DNA from: Paenibacillus turicensis | GTDB lineage: Bacteria; Bacillota; Bacilli; Paenibacillales; Paenibacillaceae | Assembly: GCF_017873435.1 (NCBI RefSeq) | Contig: NZ_JAGGKG010000030.1 | Location: 1-39,986, forward strand | Direction of reading: 5' to 3' | DNA: 39,986 bases | In this document: positions 8,206 through 16,658 of the stretch, one piece after another | Layout of the letters: each line of letters opens with the position of its first letter | Position numbering within the stretch: the stretch's first letter is position 1 | Notes under the pieces: generated by a model | What the model saw: only the letters and a program-made list of their open reading frames with translations | What the model was told of the DNA's origin: nothing | The model's database searches: none | Program-made: the position numbers and the translations under genes

Positions 8206-8241
8206 AAAAGAAGTAATTGGGAATACCCGTTTACTTCTTTT
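8206..8241 (-). terminator. Terminator after the DPT-repeat surface protein
   Basis: A perfect 11-bp stem, AAAAGAAGTAA (8206-8216) with TTACTTCTTTT (8231-8241), encloses a G/C loop just after the stop codon of the LPQTG gene. The distal arm ends in TTTT, giving a modest U-tract. Confidence 0.65.
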
Positions 8242-8264
8242 CTTAAGAATATCAACATAATTTC

Positions 8265-10568
8265 TTAATTGCGTTTATTATGACGAATTAAAAGTCCACC
8301 AGCGATGAATAAAAATCCAAATCCGACATAAGGCATGCTGCTTGTTTCCCCTGTTTGTGGCAATGTAGTTACGCTACCTAATGGAAGCTCTTCATCTGCC
8401 AGTTCTATGATCTCGTCTGTTGCTGAAGAAGGAGAAGGATCTACAGGTTGATCTAAATTTTCAGATTGTTGTTCAGGTTCTACTGGTTGTTCTTTTTGCT
8501 CAACAGCTCCAAATGGTATTGGTTCATCATCAATCTCCACAAACTCCGAAACATCAGGAATTGTTGGGGTTGTTGGAACCGTAGGAGTCGATGGATCCGT
8601 TGGATCGGTCGGATCCGTTGGGTCCGTCGGGTCCGTTGGATCGGTCGGATCCGTTGGGTCCGTTGGATCGGTCGGGTCCGTTGGATCGGTCGGATCCGTT
8701 GGATCGGTCGGATCCGTCGGGTCGGTCGGATCCGTTGGGTCTGTCGGATCCGTTGGGTCGGTCGGATCCGTTGGGTCCGTTGGATCCGTTGGGTCCGTTG
8801 GATCGGTTGGATCGGTTGGATCGGTTGGATCGGTTGGATCCGTTGGATCCGTTGGATCGGTCGGATCCGTTGGGTCGGTCGGATCCGTTGGGTCTGTTGG
8901 ATCCGTCGGATCGGTTGGGTCCGTTGGATCGGTCGGATCCGTTGGATCGGTCGGATCCGTTGGGTCCGTTGGATCCGTTGGATCGGTCGGATCCGTTGGG
9001 TCGGTCGGATCCGTTGGATCGGTCGGATCCGTTGGGTCGGTCGGATCCGTTGGGTCGGTCGGATCCGTTGGGTCCGTTGGATCTGTCGGATCCGTTGGAT
9101 CGGTCGGATCCGTTGGGTCGGTCGGATCCGTTGGATCTGTCGGATCTGTCGGATCCGTTGGGTCTGTCGGATCCGTTGGATCGGTTGGATCCGTTGGATC
9201 GGTCGGATCCGTTGGGTCTGTCGGATCCGTTGGATCGGTTGGATCCGTTGGATCCGTTGGATCGGTCGGATCCGTTGGATCGGTCGGATCCGTTGGGTCT
9301 GTCGGGTCTGTCGGATCCGTTGGATCGGTCGGATCCGTTGGATCGGTTGGATCCGTTGGATCGGTCGGATCCGTTGGGTCTGTCGGATCCGTTGGATCGG
9401 TCGGATCCGTTGGATCGGTCGGATCCGTTGGATCGGTCGGATCCGTTGGGTCTGTCGGATCCGTCGGATCGGTCGGATCCGTTGGGTCTGTCGGATCCGT
9501 CGGATCGGTCGGATCCGTTGGGTCTGTCGGATCCGTTGGATCGGTCGGGTCCGTTGGGTCGGTTGGATCCGTCGGATCGGTCGGGTCCGTTGGGTCCGTT
9601 GGGTCTGTCGGATCCGTTGGATCGGTCGGATCCGTTGGATCCGTCGGTGTTATGGGTGGATCCACGCCTGTAAACGGTACGGTGTGGAGCTCGCCACTTC
9701 CTGATAATGATTCGGCTATAATGGTGCCGTTAATATTGCCATTGTTAAACTCAACGTTTGCTAGTGGCGCTAAAATTGAGCCCCGAACGCCTACGGCTTC
9801 GAGCTTTAATGATTTAGCTTCATAAAAGTTAAACAACACATTTGAATTGTTTACACCACCTTGACCATTAAAGAAAAATTCTCCGCCTCCAACTCTCCTG
9901 TTTTCTCCACTCACATTAATAATGACAGTGGAACCAGGTGGAACGTTAATTTTAAGTTCTGAAATGTCTCGGTCAATGTAAAAAATATTAATAGTCGGAT
10001 CACTTCCGTTTAATTCAATTCCTGAATAATACGGGTTATAATACGTTTCACCAATATTCACATTCACTTTTTTTGCTAGGTCGTCTGAGGTTTGTTTCAG
10101 GTAACTGCCCTCTTTTGCAAAATCAATTGGAGATGTCCCTTGATGAAGTTCACCATCTCGCACGGTAGGCTTATTAATCAAATTCCCACCATATATTGCG
10201 TGGCTACCTTGAACTTCTCCCCCTTGGTAGTTTAAATCACCACCAACGACTAAAGCATATTCACCTGAAGTAAGTCTTGAGTTTACCGTGTAATTGTTAA
10301 ATGTTGCATTTCCACCTACAGCAACTCTGCCCTCACTATCGGAGCTTTGCCTCATATCTCCAAATATAAATGCATTATAATCCCCTGCTACTCCTAAAAA
10401 TGAAGAAAATGCCGCTAGTTGCTTCAGCGAAAGGGAAGACACAGATACAGGGGGATCTACTGGGCTAGCAAATGCAACATTAGCGTAATGTCCCCGAAAC
10501 AAAATAACAGTAGTGATAAGCAACACCTTGAAGCTTCTTTTTACAACCTTATTTCCCTTTATCCTCAC
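8265..10568 (-). CDS. LPQTG wall-anchored protein with choice-of-anchor-A head and (DPT)n stalk
   Basis: A 767-residue surface protein. It has an N-terminal signal peptide (hydrophobic VLLITTVILF, likely cut after VAFA near residue 34), then a beta-helical choice-of-anchor-A-type domain (about 50-300; FLGVAGDYNAFIFGDM, EGRVAVGGNATF, ALVVGGDLNYQGG, VRGSILAPLANVEFNNGNINGTI). An extremely regular Asp-Pro-Thr stalk (308-659, about 116 triplets) follows, then an acidic linker, LPQTG at 736-740, a hydrophobic helix and a basic tail. The stalk probably projects the head through the wall. The start is GTG with a loosely spaced AAAGG. The neighbouring sortase should anchor it. Its promoter carries the direct repeat shared by three genes of this island. 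The stalk is far richer in GC than its surroundings. Confidence 0.92.
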   Translation of the reverse strand: MRIKGNKVVKRSFKVLLITTVILFRGHYANVAFASPVDPPVSVSSLSLKQLAAFSSFLGVAGDYNAFIFGDMRQSSDSEGRVAVGGNATFNNYTVNSRLTSGEYALVVGGDLNYQGGEVQGSHAIYGGNLINKPTVRDGELHQGTSPIDFAKEGSYLKQTSDDLAKKVNVNIGETYYNPYYSGIELNGSDPTINIFYIDRDISELKINVPPGSTVIINVSGENRRVGGGEFFFNGQGGVNNSNVLFNFYEAKSLKLEAVGVRGSILAPLANVEFNNGNINGTIIAESLSGSGELHTVPFTGVDPPITPTDPTDPTDPTDPTDPTDPTDPTDPTDPTDPTDPTDPTDPTDPTDPTDPTDPTDPTDPTDPTDPTDPTDPTDPTDPTDPTDPTDPTDPTDPTDPTDPTDPTDPTDPTDPTDPTDPTDPTDPTDPTDPTDPTDPTDPTDPTDPTDPTDPTDPTDPTDPTDPTDPTDPTDPTDPTDPTDPTDPTDPTDPTDPTDPTDPTDPTDPTDPTDPTDPTDPTDPTDPTDPTDPTDPTDPTDPTDPTDPTDPTDPTDPTDPTDPTDPTDPTDPTDPTDPTDPTDPTDPTDPTDPTDPTDPTDPTDPTDPTDPTDPTDPTDPTDPTDPTDPTDPTDPTDPTDPTDPTDPTDPTDPTDPTDPSTPTVPTTPTIPDVSEFVEIDDEPIPFGAVEQKEQPVEPEQQSENLDQPVDPSPSSATDEIIELADEELPLGSVTTLPQTGETSSMPYVGFGFLFIAGGLLIRHNKRN
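8592..9647 (-). repeat. 9-bp tandem repeat array encoding about 116 Asp-Pro-Thr units
   Basis: About 1.06 kb of continuous 9-bp units encodes PT-(DPT)116-DP. Only synonymous third positions vary: Asp GAT/GAC, Pro CCA/CCG, Thr ACG/ACC/ACA. Variants alternate in higher-order 18-, 27- and 45-bp patterns, producing dozens of GGATCC hexamers. No stop occurs in several other frames, so long spurious frames appear on both strands. The count was derived from residue numbering and depends on a correct assembly. Confidence 0.95.
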
Positions 10569-10630
10569 GTTCCGTTGATCCCTTTCTTTGTAAATTTTTT
10601 AACTGTCTGCTAAATTAGTTGTCATATAAC

Positions 10631-10666
10631 AATATGATCTATCTGTCTCAACAAATTCTCAACAAA
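10631..10666 (-). promoter_or_regulatory. Activator-type promoter of the DPT-repeat protein
   Basis: On the minus strand two exact copies of TTTGTTGAGA (10657-10666 and 10646-10655) are spaced 11 bp apart. They are followed by exactly 9 bp and a -10-like CATATT (10631-10636). No independent -35 is needed if the repeats bind an activator. Two other promoters in the island have the same geometry. Confidence 0.7.
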
Positions 10667-10676
10667 TCAAAAAAAG

Positions 10677-11303
10677 TTAAATATTTTTTTCCATGTTCAT
10701 TTTTACTTTTTCAATAAACTGCTGGCGATTCCTTCGATACACGCTATAACAGTTTTTTCCTAACTTTTTTGCTGCGTACATCGCTGAATCCGCCTCAGCT
10801 AAAAGCTTTGTTTTTTCTACCTTGTTTGACTCGGTCATTGTTATTCCTATACTCCCAGTAACATACAGCTCATGATTCTCAACATAATAAGGCTTGCTAA
10901 TTAAACCTAATATAAGACCAGCGAGAATCTCTACCTTGTGTGGCTCACAATTTTTCATAATAAATATGAACTCATCACCACCAATGCGAAATGCGAGTTG
11001 ATTTTGATTTGTAATCCGACTTAATTCGGTGCTTACATTCCGTAATAAGGCATCGCCAACATGATGACCAAACGTGTCATTTATAGTTTTAAAATGATCA
11101 AGGTCTAAATATAATACAGCAAGCTCGCCTCTCCCTTTATACCGACTCCAAAAGTTCTCTAAACCATTACGATTAAACAACCCTGTTACATCGTCTTGAT
11201 AAGCTAAAACCCTCAGCTTCTTTTTATCGAGTTCTACAACAATCACCATAACTAGTAATACAGCAATAATAATCATAACCACGATGATACCAATATGCTC
11301 CAA
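10677..11303 (-). CDS. Membrane-anchored diguanylate cyclase (GGDEF domain), second copy
   Basis: About 208 residues: an N-terminal membrane helix (IGIIVVMIIIAVLLVMVIVV) and a full GGDEF domain with YQDDVTGLFNRNG, LYLDLDHFKTINDTFGHHVG, FRIGGDEFIFIM and ADSAMYAAKKLGKN. It should synthesise c-di-GMP at the membrane. The residues before GGDEF read NQNQ, so the inhibitory RxxD site is missing, as in the cyclase at 5599. The start is uncertain: TTG 11303 has AAGGTG upstream and gives an N-terminus like its paralogue, GTG 11312 and TTG 11327 are in frame but less supported. The gene lies between the two LPQTG genes and has its own direct-repeat promoter, implying co-induction of c-di-GMP synthesis with the surface proteins. 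Confidence 0.9.
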   Translation of the reverse strand: MEHIGIIVVMIIIAVLLVMVIVVELDKKKLRVLAYQDDVTGLFNRNGLENFWSRYKGRGELAVLYLDLDHFKTINDTFGHHVGDALLRNVSTELSRITNQNQLAFRIGGDEFIFIMKNCEPHKVEILAGLILGLISKPYYVENHELYVTGSIGITMTESNKVEKTKLLAEADSAMYAAKKLGKNCYSVYRRNRQQFIEKVKMNMEKNI

Positions 11304-11377
11304 TATATTCACCTTATCTCTCAACAATCTTGCAGGTATACAAAACCCTACAACAATATATGTTCACTTTAATTACT

Positions 11378-11412
11378 ATGATAATTATCACTTCTAAACA
11401 AATTCTAAACAA
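11378..11412 (-). promoter_or_regulatory. Activator-type promoter of the second diguanylate cyclase
   Basis: On the minus strand TTGTTTAGA occurs twice exactly (11404-11412 and 11393-11401, 11-bp period), followed by 9 bp and a -10 TATCAT (11378-11383). The geometry is identical to the promoters at 10631 and 15217. Confidence 0.75.
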
Positions 11413-11440
11413 TTCTTTAAAGGGTCTATTTTATTGCTTA

Positions 11441-11476
11441 AAAAAAGAGATATCTCAGAGCAACTGCTCTGAAATA
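11441..11476 (-). terminator. Terminator after the large LPQTG adhesin
   Basis: TATTTCAGAGCA (minus; 11465-11476) pairs with TGCTCTGAGATA (11451-11462) around a 2-nt loop with one wobble, followed by TCTCTTTTTT. It is a strong intrinsic terminator 17 bases past the adhesin stop codon. Confidence 0.85.
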
Positions 11477-11493
11477 CCCCTTTAAACAACTAT

Positions 11494-14400
11494 TTATTTT
11501 TTGCGATTCCGAATCACGTTAAAGCGAAGGTATAATCCATAGGTCAAAAGAATAAAACCGATACCATACGTCACAAAAGGAATTTCTTCACCCGTCTGTG
11601 GTAAATAAGTAATCCCTGATGCTTTTGTAGGTTTATTTGTTTCAGGTTTATTGTTATTTGGCTTGTCGCTAGGTGAAGGTTCAGATGAATCCACTCCCTC
11701 TAACGGAATTTCATCATCGTCTACATCCACAATTTCTGGATTAGGATTGCTATTTGGTTCTTCTGATGGTGTTGTTGGTTGTTGTGTGTTCGGATTTCCT
11801 GGTGTATTAGGTGTTCCAGGATTACTTGGCGTGCCTGGGACCGAAGGTGTAGATGGGTTACCTGGTTCTGTTGGTGTCTCTGGAGGTTTAGGGTCTGTCT
11901 TTTTACTATTAAACACAGTTAGTGTTAAGACATTCCCCTCATCCTTTATACTTTTATCGATCGTGACACTAATCTCTGTTTGGTCAAGCACATAACCTAC
12001 TGGTGCTGTAATTTCTTTTAATACATATTTTCCATATAACAGCTTACTAAATATAGCTTTACCATCTTCATCTGTTGTTACCTGCAAGGTAGCTTGCTTT
12101 CCTTTTACATCTGAAAGCTCAAACACAGCTCCTTTTAAAAATTTCTTCCCATCCTCTTTGTCTAGCTTAACAATTTCTAAGTTACCGACAACACCTGTAC
12201 CAGAGCCAGAACCTGATGAACTACGAACAATAATCTCTTTATTTGTAGTTAGCTCACCAACCGTGATGCCATCCCCTTCAAATTTCACTTTATTGCTAAC
12301 AATTTCTCCATTTGCTGCGTGGATCAGTGATGAATATTTTAAAATATAAGCTTGGTTTTCAATCGACTTCGTAAATTTCAATACAAATTGTCCTGACCCA
12401 TCATTTGCTAACTGAAGTGTATAATCCGCACCTTTTGCCAGTTCGGTAGTTTGAGTTAATGAGCCATCTGCGGCAGCTACAGCTTTATATAAATGAAATG
12501 AATCTGCAAGTACAATTTGATTTGGTGTTGGTTCATCATAAATGATTGCATTTTTGATATATGATTGGCCTCTGTTAATGTAAATCGTCCAATCAATGGC
12601 ATCATCGTTTTGCACACCACTTTTAGAAACATATTCGCCACCATAAGGGATATTAACTGAACCTTCCCAAGTTGCAGAATAATCATCCGCCTTAAAGGTC
12701 ACTTCATTAGACACAACTTTATCTACGACTTGATTTTCTAACGTTGTCTCAAACGTAATCCAATAAGGGCTATTAATTGTGTTTTTAAACTTAACGGTCA
12801 AGGTATGATTATTTTGTTCCGTAGGTGAGATGACTTCATATTGAGAAGGATCAACCAATTCACCTTGACGAGTCCCGTCCCACCAGCCTAACAATTCCAT
12901 CTTATACACATGTAGAGAACCTTCTTTATAAACTTGATTAGGCTGAATAACATCGATGATTTGAGCATTTTTTAATTCTTTTTTATTGTAATTTGCTTTA
13001 ATCGTCCAAGTTATTGCTTTATACCTTGCATCATAGGAGCCTGACTTTGCTCCATTATTTCTTGTTAAATTATCAGGCCAAAATGTATCACTTACTGTAA
13101 TACTTTTAGGAGCATTAGCATCATCTCCCCATGAAATCAATGCTTGGTTCGGAAATTCTCCACCGGCTGGTGCATTGCTTATATGATGTGGGTGCTTCCA
13201 GTCATTGTTGAACTCCGTTGTATAGCTGATCGTATGCTTAGTATTAAAAGGATAACTAGCCTTGAAGCGAAGCGTAAAGCCCTGCTTCCCAAATTCCTCA
13301 CCAACGCCCCCAATTTCAAGCTCATAATTAGACGCGTCTACCTCAACACCGTTCGCATCAAGCACCTTTAATTGATCCTGAATAAGCTTTAAGCCACCCG
13401 TTGGAAAAATATCTCGAACGACGACATTTTTCATTTCATAATTGTCTTCATTGATAACGATCTTCCAGTCCACAAGCTTCAAGTTATAGTCCACGTCACC
13501 ACGTTGCTTTTTCCCGATCACGTTCTCTAAGGTTTGACTCGCTTCCTTCGTTTCCGATCCATTACCGTCTGGTTTGATTACAGTGACACTATTTCTTACG
13601 TTTAATCCATTATCTTCAACTCGCTTTGTTGCCTTTGTTGCATATTTAATAATATATGCGTCCGTAATATCCTCATTAAATTGTAGGTTAAAGCCATTTT
13701 TACCATCATCATTTGTAACTGGTGTTAATACATAGTTACTTACAAGCTGAGATTCATTAGGTTGGCTTCCTGCGTCTGCACTTACACGGTAAACCTTAAA
13801 TGAGTCTTGTACTAGCTCCTGATCCCCATTAAAACGGTCAGTTAAAAGTGCATATTGCTTTGCGATTGTTTTTTGACCGAAATTGTATTTAATGATCCAA
13901 TGAACCGTTTGATTTGGCGCATCATAACTTTCTACCGTTTTTTCAAGTAATGCACCGCGATGAACATTTACCGTAGCCGATGCGGTTGCTTCGTTAATGT
14001 TACTTCCTGTTAAAGTCGCTTTATTGGTGAACTGAGCTAACTCACTATCTGGATCTATTGGGGTGGAATAAGTAACTCTATAGGCAGAGTTGATTCCAGG
14101 CTCATTAAATTTAATTTGTAGCTGATCATTTTCAACCTTCACCACGTAATTAGTAGCTAACTCTCCTAATGTTGGAGGGCTATTTATGCCCACGTTTAAA
14201 TGGTACACCTGTACAGAGGTTTCATCGAGGCTTAGACCAGCAGGAATAGTATCACTTAATACAGCATTGTCTATGGTCTTGAGCGTCGTATTAACATCTA
14301 CACTCCAGTTAATTTTATTTGCTTTTTCAGCAACACCTTGCTTCGTTAATGTCGTTCCGCCAACTGGCTTGAAATAAACGGTTTTTGTTACAAAGCTATC

Positions 14401-15135
14401 TGCAATTGGAAAAACAATTTCAACCTTGTTGGTTTCAGAAATAATTTGTGAGCTGAAATTTGTTTTTACCCCAATATGCCCACTAACTTGAGAATGGTTT
14501 TTTACAAATTCATTAAAGGTGATCGTCACATGCCCTTGTGTATCGACATTAAAGGTACCCACTTGTTCTCCATCAAAGGATAAAGGTTCATTTTTTATCG
14601 TTGTGTAGATTTCAAATGCTTTTGGAATATCAAATTCATACGTAGAACCCGCTTGGAAGGTATGATCATCTGCCAAGCTCCAGTTGTAACTAATTTCTAC
14701 CGCTGCATTAAGGTCTAGTTGGTCATCACTACCTTCGCCAATCACGACACCATTGCTATCCTTAATAGTGACACCTGTAATGGAGAAGCCAACCGCCTCT
14801 GCGGGATTTTCAGTTGTCTCAGGCTTCGTCGCTTCCAAATCAGTTTGTTCAGGTTTCTCTGACTGTTCTGATTGCTCCGATTGTTCAGGATTTTTTATTT
14901 CTTCTTCTGATTTATTTGGTTGCTCTGTTGGTTGCTCTGTTGGTTGCTCTGTCTCACCATTAGAAGGTGGAATTATATCTGTAGATCCCTCAGTTTCATT
15001 TGGTGTTGCTGGCATGACCACTGCAGGTGATTCAGTAGCATTGTCACTTGCGTGTGCAGCAGGTATCATAACTCCCATAAAACTGTGTAATAGTAATATG
15101 AATGCCATACATAAGGTAAAATACTTCTTTCTCAT
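11494..15135 (-). CDS. Large LPQTG-anchored adhesin with collagen-binding/SpaA-type Ig domains
   Basis: A 1213-residue wall protein. A signal peptide (1-29, ending AAHA) is followed by a Glu/Pro/Gln-rich segment with EQPT and EQS repeats (about 60-100). An adhesin head (about 113-255) and then five related beta-sandwich modules follow, each opening with a Trp signature (KINWSVDVN, VHWIIKYN, VDWKIVIN, ITWTIKANYN, IDWTIYINRG) and containing a D-x-x-P or D-x-F-x turn, as in collagen-binding Cna-type repeats. A SpaA/Cna-B module (LEIVKLDKEDGKKFLKGAVFEL to KEITAPVGYVLD), a Pro-rich wall region and LPQTG at 1178-1182 close it. Such modules usually carry self-formed Lys-Asn isopeptide bonds. AGGAGG lies upstream of the ATG. 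It probably mediates attachment; the ligand is unknown. Its promoter has the shared direct repeat. Confidence 0.92.
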   Translation of the reverse strand: MRKKYFTLCMAFILLLHSFMGVMIPAAHASDNATESPAVVMPATPNETEGSTDIIPPSNGETEQPTEQPTEQPNKSEEEIKNPEQSEQSEQSEKPEQTDLEATKPETTENPAEAVGFSITGVTIKDSNGVVIGEGSDDQLDLNAAVEISYNWSLADDHTFQAGSTYEFDIPKAFEIYTTIKNEPLSFDGEQVGTFNVDTQGHVTITFNEFVKNHSQVSGHIGVKTNFSSQIISETNKVEIVFPIADSFVTKTVYFKPVGGTTLTKQGVAEKANKINWSVDVNTTLKTIDNAVLSDTIPAGLSLDETSVQVYHLNVGINSPPTLGELATNYVVKVENDQLQIKFNEPGINSAYRVTYSTPIDPDSELAQFTNKATLTGSNINEATASATVNVHRGALLEKTVESYDAPNQTVHWIIKYNFGQKTIAKQYALLTDRFNGDQELVQDSFKVYRVSADAGSQPNESQLVSNYVLTPVTNDDGKNGFNLQFNEDITDAYIIKYATKATKRVEDNGLNVRNSVTVIKPDGNGSETKEASQTLENVIGKKQRGDVDYNLKLVDWKIVINEDNYEMKNVVVRDIFPTGGLKLIQDQLKVLDANGVEVDASNYELEIGGVGEEFGKQGFTLRFKASYPFNTKHTISYTTEFNNDWKHPHHISNAPAGGEFPNQALISWGDDANAPKSITVSDTFWPDNLTRNNGAKSGSYDARYKAITWTIKANYNKKELKNAQIIDVIQPNQVYKEGSLHVYKMELLGWWDGTRQGELVDPSQYEVISPTEQNNHTLTVKFKNTINSPYWITFETTLENQVVDKVVSNEVTFKADDYSATWEGSVNIPYGGEYVSKSGVQNDDAIDWTIYINRGQSYIKNAIIYDEPTPNQIVLADSFHLYKAVAAADGSLTQTTELAKGADYTLQLANDGSGQFVLKFTKSIENQAYILKYSSLIHAANGEIVSNKVKFEGDGITVGELTTNKEIIVRSSSGSGSGTGVVGNLEIVKLDKEDGKKFLKGAVFELSDVKGKQATLQVTTDEDGKAIFSKLLYGKYVLKEITAPVGYVLDQTEISVTIDKSIKDEGNVLTLTVFNSKKTDPKPPETPTEPGNPSTPSVPGTPSNPGTPNTPGNPNTQQPTTPSEEPNSNPNPEIVDVDDDEIPLEGVDSSEPSPSDKPNNNKPETNKPTKASGITYLPQTGEEIPFVTYGIGFILLTYGLYLRFNVIRNRKK

Positions 15136-15216
15136 GTTTAAATGCAGTCCTCCTAAATTTCATAATGGTTACTAATATGACATCGACGTAAAGATGATGC
15201 CCACAACCCAAAAAAT

Positions 15217-15251
15217 ATGATATATCTCACATCTATACAATTTCTGAACAA
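15217..15251 (-). promoter_or_regulatory. Activator-type promoter of the large adhesin
   Basis: On the minus strand TTGTTCAGA (15243-15251) and TTGTATAGA (15232-15240) form an 11-bp-period direct repeat, followed by 9 bp and TATCAT (15217-15222). It is one of three promoters with this arrangement. The repeat lies just beside the terminator of the upstream regulator gene. Confidence 0.7.
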
Positions 15252-15252
15252 T

Positions 15253-15302
15253 AAAAAAAGCCTTATGGGTAAACGGGGGTCAGTCCCACGCCCATAAAGC
15301 TT
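15253..15302 (-). terminator. Terminator of the BTAD response regulator gene
   Basis: On the minus strand AAGCTTTATGGG (15291-15302) pairs with CCCATAAGGCTT (15258-15269, one mismatch), with an inner G/C stem (GGGACTGACCCCC), followed by TTTTT. It separates the regulator transcript from the adhesin promoter. Confidence 0.85.
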
Positions 15303-15326
15303 CGATCTGGTTTTCTATAAAAATAA

Positions 15327-16457
15327 TTAAACTGCGGAATTTTCCCATCTCTCATACCACTCTACAATATATAAACTTGGCTCTTCGTTTAAATCTTCAA
15401 ATAACATTTGTTTAAAATGCTCAAATTGACGCGTCACAAGATGATATTGACCTTTTGCCGCATACAATCTCATTAGTGCATAGTTGGCATACTCCTCAAG
15501 TGGATTGCTAGTACATATTTTGCTATAGTACTCTATCGCCTTATCTTCATTGGCTGACTCCATATACCAATTGGCAATTTTATATGCCGTTTCAAGCCAT
15601 TGCTTTTTTAATCGTTCACGTTCGCCTTCTGCCCACCAATAATCATATTCCTGTAAATAGTCGCCGACGTATAGCTTCTCCATTTTAACATATTTATCTA
15701 GTGTTGTTGGTGAGAGAGGCATATCCTGTGATTTAAAATCCTCCCATTCATCTACATCCATGGTAACATCCCTTAACTCAAGACAGTACCCTTCGGTCAT
15801 ATTCATAATTTGAAAATGTCCAGTATAAGGTGATAATGTTTTTCGAATATGATATATCGCAGTGTATAGCTGAGAATATACCTTTGTTAGTTCATGCTCA
15901 GGCCACAATAAATCTATTAAGGAGGACTTACGTACTAATTGACCCCGATGCTGTAATAAGTAAAGAAATAGCTCCTGCGCTTTACTTGTTCTCCATTGCA
16001 AAATAACAGGTGACTCTTTTACCTTTTTAAGGGTAACCTGCCTAAACACATGTAAGCGAAGCTCTTCTGTTTCTTCTTGTACCATACTAGGTGCTTCATG
16101 TTGATATTCTTTCATACGACTGATTGTTTTAATAAGTCTTTCCATTCTAACTGGTTTAACAATATAATCTAGCGCATTGATTTCAAAAGCTTTCACCGCA
16201 AATTCATTATATGCAGTTACAAAAACGATATTTAAATTGGGATTTCTCTCAAATAGCAAATCTGCAAGCTCAATTCCGCTCATTTCAGGCAACTGTATAT
16301 CAAGAAAAACCACATCTGGTGCACACTGAGTAATCCCCTCCAGCGCTTCATGTGGGTTTGTAAATTTTCCAACAATATTAATATCTTTTATTTTTAATAG
16401 CTGACGCTCAAGATAATCTAATGCTAGCTGTTCATCATCCACAAGAATTACTTTCAT
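15327..16457 (-). CDS. Response regulator with winged-helix and BTAD domains
   Basis: A 376-residue regulator. The receiver domain (1-120) has VDDE, the phosphoacceptor Asp53 in VVFLDIQLPEMSG, the switch Thr in VFVTAY and Lys in DYIVKPV. A winged-helix DNA-binding domain (about 150-230; SKAQELFLYLLQHRGQLVRKSSLIDLLWPE, YSQLYTAIYHIRKTL) and a C-terminal bacterial transcriptional activator domain of TPR-like helices (about 235-376) follow. This SARP-like form with a receiver occurs in Bacillales next to sensor kinases. SARP and OmpR-type winged helices bind direct repeats of about 11 bp upstream of -10 boxes, exactly what is seen before three genes in this island, making it the leading candidate activator. 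The likely kinase is the protein at 6212. Confidence 0.9.
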   Translation of the reverse strand: MKVILVDDEQLALDYLERQLLKIKDINIVGKFTNPHEALEGITQCAPDVVFLDIQLPEMSGIELADLLFERNPNLNIVFVTAYNEFAVKAFEINALDYIVKPVRMERLIKTISRMKEYQHEAPSMVQEETEELRLHVFRQVTLKKVKESPVILQWRTSKAQELFLYLLQHRGQLVRKSSLIDLLWPEHELTKVYSQLYTAIYHIRKTLSPYTGHFQIMNMTEGYCLELRDVTMDVDEWEDFKSQDMPLSPTTLDKYVKMEKLYVGDYLQEYDYWWAEGERERLKKQWLETAYKIANWYMESANEDKAIEYYSKICTSNPLEEYANYALMRLYAAKGQYHLVTRQFEHFKQMLFEDLNEEPSLYIVEWYERWENSAV

Positions 16458-16580
16458 TCACTAAACTCCTAATCCTAAAAATTTATAAAGGCCAATGAAT
16501 AATTAGGTAAACCTGTTAATGTAATGTCTTATATATATAATATCATACTGCTACTTATGACGGTTGCCTATTTATACCAA

Positions 16581-16624
16581 ATAAAAAACTGTACATCAAT
16601 TAAAATCTTTTTTGACGTACAGTT
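16581..16624 (-). terminator. Terminator after the transglutaminase-like gene
   Basis: AACTGTAC (16617-16624 on the minus strand) pairs with GTACAGTT (16587-16594), extended by TC/GA, with an A/T loop, followed by TTTTATTT. It lies 35 bases past the stop codon. Confidence 0.8.
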
Positions 16625-16658
16625 CATATTTTTTAAATCGCATTTAATTTTGCTTTGT

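Noticed and set aside
8592..9647. CRISPR-like array
   Set aside because: The regular 9-bp repeat has no unique spacers and is in-frame coding sequence.
8466..9704. Long plus-strand frames of 360 and 412 codons
   Set aside because: They are shadows of the stop-free 9-bp repeat of the DPT gene and have low-complexity Arg/Trp/Ile or Ser/Asp/Pro composition with no ribosome site.
14753..15175. Plus-strand Cys/Ser-rich frame of 140 codons
   Set aside because: It is antisense to the repetitive EQS/EQPT segment of the adhesin; its CSDCSDCS pattern is a by-product of that repeat.
15258..15302. GGGGTCAGTCCC read as an insertion-sequence end
   Set aside because: It is the inner stem of a good terminator for the response regulator gene, with no transposase sequence nearby.
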